From: JBBQWT01 sp038210375
GTDB lineage: Bacteria; Acidobacteriota; Terriglobia; Terriglobales; Acidobacteriaceae
Length of the DNA: 64,000 bases
NCBI GenBank assembly: GCA_038210375.1
Contig: JBBQWT010000002.1
Span: forward strand, 163,034-227,033
Direction: 5' to 3'
Positions 16,987-27,600 of the stretch are shown piece after piece. Below the pieces are notes generated by a model. The model saw only the letters and a program-made list of their open reading frames with translations. It was not told the origin of the DNA and did no database searches. Position 1 is the stretch's first letter. Every line of letters starts with the position of its first letter. A program made the translations under genes and the position numbers.

Positions 16987-19482
16987 CTATGGCGCGGGTA
17001 CGTTGATGACGGTGTTCACCATAGTGACCGATGCCACCAGGCTCAGCGCCCGTCCGTTGAGCGTGGTGATGATCACGTTGCCCGCGGTGGAGAACGTGAT
17101 GCCCGACGGAGCAATGATGGTTCCCACCATCACCCCGCCGCCGGTGCCGTTAATGGTGGCCGCGGTTCCCACGTGCCAGAAGACATTTTTGGCCTGTGCG
17201 CCGTTGACCAGAAGCACGCTGCGCGGAGTTCCCGCTACTCCCACCGTGAGTGAAGTGCCCATCTGGAACACCCAGAAGGCGTTGGGATCTCCCTTGGCAT
17301 CAAGGGTGAGGTCACCAGCGGTGATGGCAAAAGTTCCCGGCGCGGATTGATAAATACCTGGCGGTAGGACGAGGTTTCCCAGTTCGCCGCCTTGTGCGGG
17401 AACGGTTGGCGGCAGGTTCGCCGGCGATGTGGCCAGGTAGGCCACATTGGCGTCGGCCAGGGCCTTGGTGGCGACCGCCAGAGTGGCGGCGGTCCCTTCC
17501 GTCGGACATCCAACCGTGGGCGGCGGCGGCGCGGTATAGATCTTGCCGTTCACCGTTCCTATGTTGAGCGGCGTCTCGGTATAGGTGCAACCCGGCCCCG
17601 CATCGTGGAAGCCGGTGATCACCGTGGAGACGCCGGTGGTGCCGATGTCGCCGTTAATCACCGTGAGAATCCCCATGTTGGTGATGCCCGCGCTTCCGCC
17701 GAATGCGCCGAATGTTCCTGCCGTCCCCAGGTTCACGGGCGGCGGGACCACCACCGCCGCGGTGGTGAAGGTGCAGACGAAGTTGGCGATCAGGGCATTG
17801 CCGGCCAGGTCACGCACCCCGGTGGTGAGGGTCGCGGTATACGTGGTGTTGGGCGCCAGCGCAGCGGTCGGAGTAAAGGTTGCGATCCTGCTGGCCGCGT
17901 CATAGGTAACCGTTCCGGTTACCGGAGTCGCGCCCGGTCCGGTCAGGGTGAAGGTGGTGGTGTTGACCGTGGCAGGATCCAGCGCCTCGCTGAAGGTCGC
18001 GCTGTAAGCCTGGTTGACGGCCACGCCGATGGCGCCGCATGCCGGGTTGGTGGAGATCACGGTCGGCGGAATCACATCGGGCGCGGGACCGGTGGTGAAG
18101 GTACAGGTGAAGTTCGCGGCCAGCGCGTTCCCTGCCAGGTCCTTGATGCCGGTGGTCAGGGTCAAGGTGTATAAGGTGGCGGGCGCCAGGTTGGCGGCGG
18201 GAGTGAACACGGCGCTGTTGCTGGCTGCCGCATAAGTAACCGCGCCGGCCACCGGGGTCGCTCCCGGGCCGGTCAGGGTAAAGGTCGTGGCGTTGATGGT
18301 TGCCGGATCGAGGGCCTCGCTGAAGTTGGCCGTCACCTTGGTGTTCAGCGCGACCAGCGTCGCGCCGCACGCGGGATTTGTGGAAGTCACCGTGGGCGGC
18401 GTTACATCCGGACCCAGTCCGGTGGTAAAGCTGCACACAAAGTTGCTCGCCAGAGCCGTGCCCGCCAGGTTTTTCGCGCCGGTCGTAATCGTGACCGTAT
18501 ATAAGGTGCTGGCGGCGAGGTTGGCTGCCGGAGTGAAGGTGGCCACGTTCCCCAACGCAGAATAGGTGACCGCTCCCGCGACCGCCGCGCCCCCGGGTCC
18601 GGTGACCAGGAACGTCGTGTTATTGATGGTGGCGGGATCCATGGCTTGGCTGAAGCCCACGTTGATTTTCTGGTTCAGCGCCACGTTGGTGGCGCCGCAT
18701 CCCGGGGTGATAGTGCTCACCGTCGGCGCGACCGGCGGTGGACCGGTGGTGAAGCTGCAGACATAATTTGCTGCCAGGGCGTTGCCGCCCGTGTCCCGCG
18801 CGCCGGTGGTGATGGTGTAGGTGAATACCGTATTGGCCGCCAATGCCACAGCCGGCGCAAAGCTGGCCGTGTTGGTGGCCGCGTTGTACGTTACCGCTCC
18901 GGCTACCGGCACGCCTCCCGCACCGGTCAAGGTAAAGGTGGCCGCATTGATGGTGGTGGGGTCCATCGCCTTGCTGAAAGTTACGGTGATGCTGGGGATA
19001 TTGCCCGGCACCGCCACCGCTCCGCACGCCGGGGTACTCGCGATCACGCGCGGCAGCGCCAGCGTGGTAAAGCCGCACACAAAACTGGCGGCCGGCGAAT
19101 TACCCACGAGGTCCTGCACGCCCGTGCTTACGGTGATGGTAAAGGCAGTGTTCGGCGCCAGGTTCGCCGCCGGAGAGAACGTGGCAATGTTGCTGGTGGG
19201 ATCGTAAGTCACCGTTCCCGCTACCGGCGTGGCTCCCGGCCCGGTCACCGTAAAGGTCGTCCCGTTAATCGTCGCCGGATTCATCGTCTTATTAAAGGTG
19301 ACCGTGATCTTGCCGTTCAGCGCAACCTGGGTGGCGCCGCATGCCGGACTGCTGGCGACCACCGCGGGAAGAACCGTTCCGCCTACGCCCGGGGGCACCG
19401 CTGACGAACCGCAGCAACCTGCAATCAACCCAGCCAGTAAAAGGGCTATCACCCAAAATTTGTTTACGTATTTCGAAGTCAT
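16987..19482 (-). CDS. Surface lipoprotein with five Ig-like repeats and DUF3494 ice-binding-like domain
   Basis: About 831 residues. The N-terminus is a lipoprotein signal (VIALLLAGLIAGC, lipobox LIAGC). Five tandem Big_5/SbsA-type Ig-like domains of about 105 residues follow, each opening with a PACGA-type motif and containing MDPATIN or LDPATIN. The last roughly 240 residues match DUF3494, the ice-binding/antifreeze adhesin fold (NLGTAGTFGAFGGSAGITN, INGDIGTTG, LPPGIYQSAPGTF, NVFWHVGTAATI). AAGGAG sits 6 nt before ATG 19482. Attachment to the outer surface is likely. Real ice binding is not proven, since DUF3494 is also found in general adhesins. Confidence 0.85.
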   Translation of the reverse strand: MTSKYVNKFWVIALLLAGLIAGCCGSSAVPPGVGGTVLPAVVASSPACGATQVALNGKITVTFNKTMNPATINGTTFTVTGPGATPVAGTVTYDPTSNIATFSPAANLAPNTAFTITVSTGVQDLVGNSPAASFVCGFTTLALPRVIASTPACGAVAVPGNIPSITVTFSKAMDPTTINAATFTLTGAGGVPVAGAVTYNAATNTASFAPAVALAANTVFTYTITTGARDTGGNALAANYVCSFTTGPPPVAPTVSTITPGCGATNVALNQKINVGFSQAMDPATINNTTFLVTGPGGAAVAGAVTYSALGNVATFTPAANLAASTLYTVTITTGAKNLAGTALASNFVCSFTTGLGPDVTPPTVTSTNPACGATLVALNTKVTANFSEALDPATINATTFTLTGPGATPVAGAVTYAAASNSAVFTPAANLAPATLYTLTLTTGIKDLAGNALAANFTCTFTTGPAPDVIPPTVISTNPACGAIGVAVNQAYSATFSEALDPATVNTTTFTLTGPGATPVTGTVTYDAASRIATFTPTAALAPNTTYTATLTTGVRDLAGNALIANFVCTFTTAAVVVPPPVNLGTAGTFGAFGGSAGITNMGILTVINGDIGTTGVSTVITGFHDAGPGCTYTETPLNIGTVNGKIYTAPPPPTVGCPTEGTAATLAVATKALADANVAYLATSPANLPPTVPAQGGELGNLVLPPGIYQSAPGTFAITAGDLTLDAKGDPNAFWVFQMGTSLTVGVAGTPRSVLLVNGAQAKNVFWHVGTAATINGTGGGVMVGTIIAPSGITFSTAGNVIITTLNGRALSLVASVTMVNTVINVPAP
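17760..19380. repeat. Five tandem repeats of about 315 bp encoding Ig-like domains
   Basis: Within the lipoprotein gene, five units of roughly 315 bp share strong nucleotide similarity (GTGAAGGTACAGGTGAAG-like and GGATCC/GGGTCCATCGCC-like blocks recur at constant spacing). Similarity is strong enough that recombination could change copy number. Confidence 0.8.
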
Positions 19483-19488
19483 TTGTTG

Positions 19489-19494
19489 CTCCTT
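19489..19494 (-). promoter_or_regulatory. Ribosome binding site of the Ig-like/DUF3494 lipoprotein
   Basis: AAGGAG, 6 nt upstream of ATG 19482. It rules out the longer frame starting at 19524, which would also bury the lipoprotein signal. Confidence 0.7.
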
Positions 19495-20010
19495 ATTCGG
19501 CAGTTGCGCAGCCTTGCGGCGCACTCATGAGTTACGGGATTGATGAAGAACGTATATTGAAGAGCAGTTAAGTGGCCAAACCAGTGGCTTCTTTTGATCT
19601 TGGGGGGGGACTGAACCCAAACCGCAAAAAAACCCTGGTCTTGTAATGAACAAAATTCTCGTTCTTTCACCACCGCAAAGATGGTCAATATTGCTCACAG
19701 CATCAAAATCATCAACATCAATAGAACGAAGGAGCGCAACCCCAATCCAAATTGTTTTGTTAGGGCGGAAGCGGCGGACATTATCCGCAGTCGTGAAACT
19801 CAATTCACAATCGACAGATAAATTAGAGAAACTCAACGATTTCAAGCCGAACAAACAAGCGATTCCGGGTTGAAGTCCCAATGCTGCACTAGTGCAGGAC
19901 CAAAACAGGAGAGTGGGAAGGGACCAACCCACAAGCGTTACCAGGGATTCCGTCTCAGCGCCGGGGTAGCGCGACCGGTCCCAGGGTGCCATCGCGCAGA
20001 AATCTCCTGG
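19495..20010. other. AT-richer intergenic region, no supported gene
   Basis: About 500 bp of lower GC than its surroundings. Two open frames (minus 19525-19992, plus 19646-19873) have no family resemblance and odd residue composition, so I do not call them. The end near 19500 probably holds the promoter of the lipoprotein gene. Confidence 0.35.
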
Positions 20011-20419
20011 TCACCAGCAGAGACATTGATCCGGGCTCGTTATGTTATACAGAACATTGCTGTCATTCCTGCCGGAGATCATTTCGCTCCGGGGCATGAG
20101 CCTCTTGATCTCGTCTCGAATTTTGCCCGCACGATCCTCATTACAAATGACCAGGACCTTGCCCTCAAGTGCGGGCAGAATGGCAGCCAGGTTGACCGTG
20201 GGTGCATTCCCCATGGTTCCGCCCACATCTTCGCCGCTCGCCTCGGCCCTCGCCTTGAACCCACCCGGACCTTTGACGAGCATGGTTAAGGTCAGAATCT
20301 GCCCACAGGGGAGCCTCTTCAACCGCTCCCAGCCAGTCGGCCTTAGCTTGAGCTGCCACCGCTCGTCTGAACTCCAGCTCCGCTACTTCTGGTGCCCGGT
20401 GTGCCGCCTGCTTCGCCTT
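20011..20419 (-). pseudogene. Decayed continuation of the zinc-ribbon/coiled-coil gene
   Basis: Directly after the TGA at 20420-20422 the same frame continues with the same Ala/Glu-rich helix (KAKQAAHRAPEVAELEF, RRAVAAQAKADWLGAVEEAP) for about 40 residues. The coding character then switches frame near 20285 to a segment reading MLVKGPGGFKARAEASGED ... LEGKVLVICNEDRAGKIRDE ... ending at 20011. One premature stop (CGA to TGA would restore an Arg) plus one frameshift would explain this. Alternatively, the last 90 residues (ATG 20283 to 20011) are an independent small gene. Confidence 0.45.
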
Positions 20420-21139
20420 TCACTCGGCTTCGGCCTGGGTGGCGGCTTCGCGCGCTGACTTCTGCTCCGCTTCTTCCCGCCCCCGCCCTGCCGCCTGCGC
20501 GGCCTGCTTTTCGGCTTCGACCTGAGCGGTGGCTTCGCGCGCGATGCGAGCTTCAATTCGCGCCCGCGCCGCGAGTTCCGTCTCCAAGGTCGCCCGCGCA
20601 AGATTGGCGGCCTCGCGCGCCTCCTGCTGAGCGGCGCGGGCGGCTTCAACCGCCTGCTTCGCCGCTTCCGCCATGGCCGCCGTTTCGCGCCGCGCCTCCG
20701 CCGCTTCCGCGTATGCCCGCATTCGGGCTCTCCCAGGCTTGAGCCCCTGTTCGGCGCCCAGACCAAGATCTGTCTCCGCGTTGCTTGGACCGAGAGCAAC
20801 CCCAGGACTGGCCCTGCCCCCTTCAGCACCGGGCCCAGTCTCAAACTCGGGGAATGATTCCCCGAGACCCTCCGCGGCAGAAACTTCTGCAAGGGCCTCC
20901 TCCGCGGGGAGCGCCGCCTTGCTTCGGGAATGGCGTTCACGCGCGAGTCGGAATGCGGAGTCGAACGCAGACGGCTGGCGCCATTTGAAGTCGTAAAATC
21001 GGTGCCGGCAGTCAAGACAGCGGAAGGCCCGGCGCAGGAAGAGGTGTTCCATGCCATCCGACTTGGTGGTGCGGTTTGAGTATCTGACGTTCTTGCTGCC
21101 GCAGAAACGGCACTTGGTCAAATTGTCATGGGTCGACAT
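20420..21139 (-). CDS. Zinc-ribbon protein with Ala/Glu-rich coiled coil, probably truncated
   Basis: About 239 residues. The N-terminus holds a four-cysteine zinc ribbon, CRFCGS ... FRCLDCRHRFYDFKW. A low-complexity linker follows, then a long Ala/Glu/Arg helix (AAMAEAAKQAVEAARAAQQE) predicted to form a coiled coil. The ribbon resembles that of the 52-residue gene at 29386. ATG 21139 (MSTHDNLTKCRFC) puts the ribbon at the N-terminus; an upstream in-frame start at 21232 is less likely. The stop interrupts the helix and the same frame continues beyond it, so the product may be a truncated version. Function is unknown. Confidence 0.6.
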   Translation of the reverse strand: MSTHDNLTKCRFCGSKNVRYSNRTTKSDGMEHLFLRRAFRCLDCRHRFYDFKWRQPSAFDSAFRLARERHSRSKAALPAEEALAEVSAAEGLGESFPEFETGPGAEGGRASPGVALGPSNAETDLGLGAEQGLKPGRARMRAYAEAAEARRETAAMAEAAKQAVEAARAAQQEAREAANLARATLETELAARARIEARIAREATAQVEAEKQAAQAAGRGREEAEQKSAREAATQAEAE

Positions 21140-21357
21140 GGCCCTGTCCGGGGGGGCGCTCAGCACTCGCGCGTCCATAGAATACATCCGGAGTCTAATG
21201 CTTTTCTGTACGAAGTACATGGAAAAGATCAAGAACTGGCGTAACTGGGTTTACCGAAGCTTCCGGACGGTCCTTAATCCAGAGCTTAAAGGGATCGACT
21301 TCAATCGGCTGGAAAAATATTGATGAAATAAAAGGGGAAGTTGTGACGAGAAGGCCG

Positions 21358-22023
21358 CTAATGCAACAGCCAGTCCCCGGTTTTCTCGGTGAAGGTCAAT
21401 GCGTATCGAGGATACTCGGTCTCCGGCAACTCGGAGCGAACGATTCGGGCGAAACCGGCATCTTCGGCCTGGGCACGGAGAAGATGAACGCGCACGATGG
21501 CGTCCACCGGCAGCGCGATCGGGCACGCGCACAGGAAGCCATTCTTGCCGGCGTTTTCGGTGGTGGTCAGAATCCCAAAATCTTTTTCGCGCGCGTCCTT
21601 GCCGCTCAGCTTCATCGGTACTCTCAGCCCCACCCTGATCCCATTGCGGCGTTCCTGGCGGCGGTTCTGCAGTGATTCCGCCAGCGCCGCCCGCAGCGCT
21701 TCGAAATTTACCGGCTTCTCGAAGTAGGCTGAGGCCCCCAGGTCGTGGCAGAAGTCCTTGGTTTTCGCTCCCGCCTCGCCGCTGATGATGAATACCGGGA
21801 TCAACTGGGTCGCGCTGAACGACGTAAAGGTCTTGCACAACTCAAAACCCGAATAGCCTGGCATCCGCAAATCCAGCAGAATGACATCCGGCTTGTGTTC
21901 GAGAGCCAGCGATAGCGCTTGTTCTGGTTGGCCGGTGTCAAAAATCTCGTATGCGTCCACCAGATTCAATCGCACCAGCCGGCGCATCGCTTCATCGTCA
22001 TCCACGATCAGAATCTTTGCCAT
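21358..22023 (-). CDS. Response regulator: receiver plus PilZ-like domain
   Basis: 221 residues. The receiver domain has the acidic pocket (VDDDE, residues 7-11), phospho-acceptor D51 in VILLDLRMPGYSG and conserved K103 in YFEKPVN. A second domain from about residue 124 (RRQERRNGIRVGLRVPMKL) resembles PilZ, with an RxxxR-like start that in PilZ proteins binds c-di-GMP. That assignment is moderate. ATG 22023 has AGGAG upstream. The gene follows a hybrid kinase gene on the same strand after 29 nt, so the two likely form one signalling unit. Confidence 0.8.
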   Translation of the reverse strand: MAKILIVDDDEAMRRLVRLNLVDAYEIFDTGQPEQALSLALEHKPDVILLDLRMPGYSGFELCKTFTSFSATQLIPVFIISGEAGAKTKDFCHDLGASAYFEKPVNFEALRAALAESLQNRRQERRNGIRVGLRVPMKLSGKDAREKDFGILTTTENAGKNGFLCACPIALPVDAIVRVHLLRAQAEDAGFARIVRSELPETEYPRYALTFTEKTGDWLLH

Positions 22024-22052
22024 GGTCTTGATCTCCTGCTGCACTGCAAATT

Positions 22053-24353
22053 TCAATTTCCGGAGAGCTTACCTTCGAAGGCCACCGGGTCGGCTGCCGG
22101 CATCGCCTTCGGTCTGGGGCCTCCGTCGAGCACTGACCTGACCCGGGAAATCAAAGCGTCTTCGGTAAAGGGCTTTTGCAGCAGGTTCGATCCCGCTGCC
22201 AGCACTCCATCGCCGCCGGCAAAGGAATCGGTGTAACCCGAAATGAAAAGCACTTTGAGGTCGCGGTGGCGCGCGCTCAAAATCTCCGCCAGCACCCGCC
22301 CGTTTTTCCCCGGCATGATCACGTCAGTGACCAGCAGGTGGATCTTACCCGGGTGCTCAGCAGCAACGTTAAGCGCCTGCTCGGCATTGGCGGCGCTTAA
22401 CACGCGAAATCCGTGGGAGCTCAGAATGGAGGCGGCCAGCCGCCGTAGCGGCTCCGCATCCTCCGTAAGCAAAATTGTCTCCCAACCGCCAACATTCTCG
22501 GTGACATTTTTCGACGCGGACGTTGCAACCACTTGTCCATCGACCCGGGGCAGGAACACTTCGAAAGAAGCGCCCGCTCCCGGAGTGCTCTGCACCGCGA
22601 TATAGCCTCCGCTCTGCTTCACCACGCCATAGACTGTGGCCAGTCCCAGGCCGGTGCCCTTGCCTAATTCCTTGGTGGTAAAGAATGGCTCGAAAATATG
22701 GGCCAGCGTTTCCGGGTCCATCCCCATGCCGGAATCGATGACCGCGAGTCGAACGTAGCGACCCGGCCGGGCGCCATCGTGGTGGCGCGCATAAACTTCG
22801 TCGAGATCGACATTGGAAGTCTCGATGCGCAGCTTGCCCCCTTCGGGCATGGCGTCCTGGGCGTTCACTGCCAGGTTCAAGATCACCTGCTCGATCTGGT
22901 TGCGGTCGACCTTGACCGAACCCAGATCTTCTCCCATGGCCACACTCACCGCGATGTCGGCGCCGATGAGGCGGGGTAACATTTTCTGCATGTCCGCCAC
23001 CAGTTCATTCATATTTAGCACGGTGAGCGTCAATATCTGCTGGCGGCTGAAGGCCAGGAGTTGCCGGGTGAGTGCTGCCGCGCGCTCTCCCGCTTTTTCA
23101 ATTTCGGTAGCGTACTCGGCCAGCCGGCTGTTCATACCCAAACCGCGCTTCAACAACTGGCTATAACCGATGATCACTCCCAGCAGGTTGTTGAAATCGT
23201 GCGCAATTCCTCCCGATAGCCTTCCCACCGCCTCCATTTTTCCCGCCATCTGCAGTTGCCGTTCCAGAATCCGCCGGCCGGTGATGTCTTCGACAAACAT
23301 CTCGAAACATGGGGGCTGACCGGGCGCGCTTTCTGCTTGCCGGCCGCTGCATCGTACCGTGATCGCAGCCGAGCCCTTGCGCTTCCAGTCCAATTCCAGG
23401 CCTTTGAATTCTTCCCCTTGGATCAGCAGCTCGCTGAGCGCCTGAAATTCCGCCGGGGAGCGAAAAATTTCCGACGCCAGGTTCACCTGCAACAGTTCCT
23501 CGGCGGCGCCGTATCCCAGCATCTCTTCGAGCGCCGGGTTGACGCGCAGCAACACTCCATGGCTGTTGGCGCGGCAGATTCCGTAAGGCGCATCCTCAAC
23601 CACGGTGCGAAACCCGGCGTCGGCCAGGCGCAGCGCTTCCCGCGCCAACTTACGCTCCGTGATGTCGCGGTTGACGATGACAAATTTCGACGGCGCTTGT
23701 TTGGCGTCGTAGATTACGCTGGCCGTAGATTCCAGGTCGCGCCAGCTTCCGTCTTTGTGCCGGATGCGGTATTCCAGGGCCTCTCCCACCCCGCTGATGC
23801 GCGCCTGCTGGGCGGCCTGCTGCACCCTTTCACGATCCTCGGGATGGATCTGGTCCAGCGAAGACGAGGCCTTTAACTCTTCGGGGGAATAACCCAGCAC
23901 CGTCTGGTACGAAAGACTGTTATAGATGCGGCGGCCTTCCATATCCACCACCGCGATCATGTCCGCGACGTTTTCGCTGATCAGGCGGAACAACTCTTCG
24001 CGCTCGAATAATCGGCGACGCACCCGGTGGATCTGCCATTGCTGGTAAACGGTGTAAATGTCGAACAGCAGCACCACCGCCACCAGCCCGCGGATGGCCG
24101 GCGGAAACATCAGCCACGAGATTTCCTGCTGGCGGTCTTGCAACTCCGGCACGATGAATGAAACCACGCCCAAGGTAAGCACCAGGGTTACTGCCATGGC
24201 GGCCAGCCACAACAACCATTCGCGCCGCTCCGCCCGCCGGAAGACCACCGACGAATTTTCGCTTTCGGCACGCGGCAGCGGCTGCGCCTTTTCCATATTC
24301 GAGCTGGTCAACTTATGGGCCTCACGACCGGCAGCGCTCGCCGGCCATTTCAT
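22053..24353 (-). CDS. Membrane PAS hybrid sensor histidine kinase
   Basis: 766 residues. Two membrane helices (WLLWLAAMAVTLVLTLGVV and IRGLVAVVLLFDIYTVYQ) are followed by two PAS domains (about 115-235 and 245-365). The dimerisation/phospho-acceptor helix has H385 in GGIAHDFNNLLG. The HATPase_c domain includes VIDSGMGMDPETL and GKGTGLGLATVYG. A C-terminal receiver has D677 in LVTDVIMPGKNG. The HDFNN class of hybrid kinases often passes phosphate to separate receivers, and the receiver-PilZ gene just downstream is a natural partner, by inference. The signal sensed is unknown. Confidence 0.88.
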   Translation of the reverse strand: MKWPASAAGREAHKLTSSNMEKAQPLPRAESENSSVVFRRAERREWLLWLAAMAVTLVLTLGVVSFIVPELQDRQQEISWLMFPPAIRGLVAVVLLFDIYTVYQQWQIHRVRRRLFEREELFRLISENVADMIAVVDMEGRRIYNSLSYQTVLGYSPEELKASSSLDQIHPEDRERVQQAAQQARISGVGEALEYRIRHKDGSWRDLESTASVIYDAKQAPSKFVIVNRDITERKLAREALRLADAGFRTVVEDAPYGICRANSHGVLLRVNPALEEMLGYGAAEELLQVNLASEIFRSPAEFQALSELLIQGEEFKGLELDWKRKGSAAITVRCSGRQAESAPGQPPCFEMFVEDITGRRILERQLQMAGKMEAVGRLSGGIAHDFNNLLGVIIGYSQLLKRGLGMNSRLAEYATEIEKAGERAAALTRQLLAFSRQQILTLTVLNMNELVADMQKMLPRLIGADIAVSVAMGEDLGSVKVDRNQIEQVILNLAVNAQDAMPEGGKLRIETSNVDLDEVYARHHDGARPGRYVRLAVIDSGMGMDPETLAHIFEPFFTTKELGKGTGLGLATVYGVVKQSGGYIAVQSTPGAGASFEVFLPRVDGQVVATSASKNVTENVGGWETILLTEDAEPLRRLAASILSSHGFRVLSAANAEQALNVAAEHPGKIHLLVTDVIMPGKNGRVLAEILSARHRDLKVLFISGYTDSFAGGDGVLAAGSNLLQKPFTEDALISRVRSVLDGGPRPKAMPAADPVAFEGKLSGN

Positions 24354-24651
24354 GTCTCACTCTAGCACCCGCGGATTTGCTGTACGAATCTAAGTGCGTA
24401 TGCAGCTTGCTGCGCTTCCCGTTCCGGCACGTGCGTTCCAATCAGGAAAGTCATCGGCTGGCCTTGGTTCCCTTTACAAAACGCCAAAGAAGAGCAGATT
24501 GGCCCCGTTCTCGCGTTAAGCGTAGAACCTTTTATCCTCTCCAGCTGTTGGACTTTGATTCATCACGCCTAAATCCGGCAATCAAAACTGTGATGCTGTC
24601 CATACGAACTTTCGATTGGAGGATGCCCGCAGAGCAAGTGAGTATGAATCC

Positions 24652-27600
24652 ATGCGAATTTCCACCCGCAACGGAGTAGTCGACGATCACGACGCCTGTG
24701 GGGTCGGTTTCATCGCGCAACTCGGCAGTGCCGGCTCGCACGAAGTTCTGCAGCGCGCCCTCACCGCCCTGCTCCGGCTCTCCCATCGCGGCGGCGTCGA
24801 CGCCGACGGCCTCAGCGGCGATGGCGCCGGCTTGCTCACCGCCATTCCCATGGATTTCATCAGGCGCCAAGCCAAAAAAGCCGGCTTTCACCTGCCTGCA
24901 ACCTTCGGGCTGGGAATGATATTTCTGTGGCCGGGCGCCGAAGACCAATCCTGCACCCTAATCGAAAAGCTGGCCACGCGTTCCGGGTTGCGCTGCGTGG
25001 GATGGCGGGCAGTTCCCACCGATTCCGCCATGGCCGGACCGCGGGCTCTGGACACCTTGCCCATCGTCAGGCAATGTTTTTTTGCCGCCGAAAACACAAC
25101 TGACATCGAGCGTTCGTTGTTTATTCTGCGCAAACAGGCTGAGGCCGAGCTCGGCTCCGCTGTTTACTTCTGTTCCCTTTCATCGCGCACGGTTGTATAT
25201 AAAGGTCTGCTTACCCCTCGCCAGCTCCCCGCTTTCTACCCTGACCTGCTCGATCCTGAATTCAAGACTTCGTTTGCCGTCTTTCATCAGCGCTATTCCA
25301 CCAATACGCGCCCGGCATGGTCCCTGGCCCAACCCTTTCGCTTCGTAGCGCACAACGGCGAAATCAACACCATTGGCGGAAACCGGCGCTGGCAACGGGC
25401 GCGCGCTGCCGGCATCCGCCGCCAGCTTGGCCTGGGCGACGAATTTCCCTCCCTGATGGAAGAGTGCGTAAGCGATTCCGCCAGTTTCGATAATGCATTC
25501 GAGACTCTTCTGCGCCAGGGATTCAACCCCCAGGCCGCAATGTTGCGCATGGCCCCTCCCGCCTGGGAATCGGATCCTCACGTGCCTGCGCGGCTGCGAA
25601 ACTACCTCGCCGCCAGCGCCAGCGTACAGGAGCCATGGGACGGCCCCGCCGCCCTGGTGTTCAGCGATGGTCTGCTGGTGGGCGCGAAACTCGACCGCAA
25701 CGGTCTGCGGCCCATGCGATACACCCTCACCGCCGACGGCTTGCTGGTCGCGGGCTCTGAAGTCGGTCTCGCCGACTTTGACGACAAGCAAATCATCGAG
25801 CGGCAGCGGCTGGGGCCCGGAGAAATGCTGGTCGTCGACACCGTTTCCGGCGTCCTCTTCCGCAACCAGGAATGTTTGGATTTGATTTCCGCCCGCGACC
25901 TCGTCGCGGCCGACCTAGCCGCGCCCTCGGCGCCGGCTCGTTTCCAGCGCTCCACTCTTTCTCGTTCATTAGCGCCTTCGCCGACCGAGGACGCCGGGCT
26001 CTCGCGAAAGCGCCGCCGGGTGGCGGCGGCTTTGGGTTGGACCGAAGATCAATTTCAAATTCTGTTCAAGCCGCTGGTCACACGCGCCGAGGAATCCACG
26101 TGGAGCATGGGCGACGACGCTCCTCCGGCATTTCTTTCTTCCGCACGCCGTCCTCTCTGGGAACACTGCAAGCAACGCTTCGCCCAGGTTACTAATCCGC
26201 CCATAGACCCGTTGCGCGAAAAACACGTGATGTCGCTCGACCTCTGCCTGGGACAGTCGCTGGTGATCTCTTCTCCGGTACTCGACGCCGCCCAACTGGA
26301 CGATCTGCAAACCACCTGGCTGCAACCGGCTCACGTGGTCGATCTGACCTTCGCCGTAGAACGAGGAATTGACGAGGCCTACTCCGTGCTCGACCGCGTT
26401 CGTCAAGAAACCGCCCGGGCGATTGCATCGAACGCCGCGATGCTGCTGCTTACCGATCGTGACGCCGGCGAATTCCGTACCGCCGTTCCCGCCTTGCTGG
26501 CGGTGGCCGCCGCGGCCAACTTCATCCTGGAAAACTGCGGAGGCGGCCCGCCGATCGTGATCGAGACCGGCCAGGTCATCGACACTCATCATGTGGCGCT
26601 GCTGATCGCCGCCGGCGCCAGCGCGGTCCATCCTTCTATAGCGCTGGAACTGGCCGGCGAAATGCACCCGGGCAGCGCGCACAACTACTCCACCGCTCTC
26701 GATTCAGGCTTGCGCAAGACTCTGGCCCGCATGGGTATCTCAACCCTGGCCAGCTATCGCAATAGCCAGCTCTTCGAAATCATCGGACTGGATGAAGATC
26801 TCTGCCGGAAATTTTTCGAAGACGCCCCCTCGGTACTGGGGGGAAAGTCGCTCGACGCTTTGCTCCAGGATGTGCTCGTCCGGCATTGCGATGCCTTTGC
26901 TTCCAGTGGCGGAAATCTTCGCGATGCCGGGTTGTACCGTTTTCGCAAAAGTGGAGAACTTCATTCCAACTCCCCCGCGCTGGTGCGTCACCTTCATGGG
27001 TTCGTCAAATCTCCGGCGGGAGAAACCTACGGCGCCTATGCTGACGTGGTCCTGGGGCGAGAACCCGTGGCGGTACGAGACCTGCTGCACATCGAAGCCT
27101 CAAGCCCTATCGCCATCGATGAAGTTGAGCCCGAAAGCGAAATCCTGAAACGATTTGCCAGCCAGGCAATGTCGCTGGGCGCCATCAGCCCCGAGGTGCA
27201 TCGCACCCTGGCCATCGCCATGAACCGCCTGGGCGCGCGCAGTAACACCGGGGAGGGCGGCGAAGATTCGGATATTTATCGCGAGCATCCCCAGGCCGCG
27301 AACCGGGTGAAGCAGGTATCTTCAGGACGTTTCGGCGTGACCGCCGAATACCTGGCGCGCGCCGATGAGCTCGAAATCAAGATGGCGCAGGGCTCCAAGC
27401 CGGGGGAAGGCGGCCAGTTGCCGGCTTCCAAGGTGAGCGTTTACATCGCCCGCCTGCGCCACGCGGTTCCCGGCATGGCCCTGATCTCGCCGCCGCCCCA
27501 TCATGACATTTACAGCATTGAAGATCTGGCACAGCTCATTTTCGATCTTCGCGCCATCAATCCGGGAGCGAGAATCGGTGTCAAGCTGGTGTCCACCACC

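Noticed and set aside
17760..19380. Regular repeats considered as a CRISPR array
   Set aside because: Units are about 315 bp and lie in frame within one coding sequence for Ig-like domains.
19525..19992. Minus-strand frame of 155 residues upstream of the lipoprotein
   Set aside because: No homology pattern, mixed composition, no ribosome site, and it occupies the likely promoter region.
20420..20422. TGA as a selenocysteine codon
   Set aside because: No SECIS-like hairpin directly after it was apparent, the position is in a coiled-coil helix where an Arg fits, and a second frame break follows.
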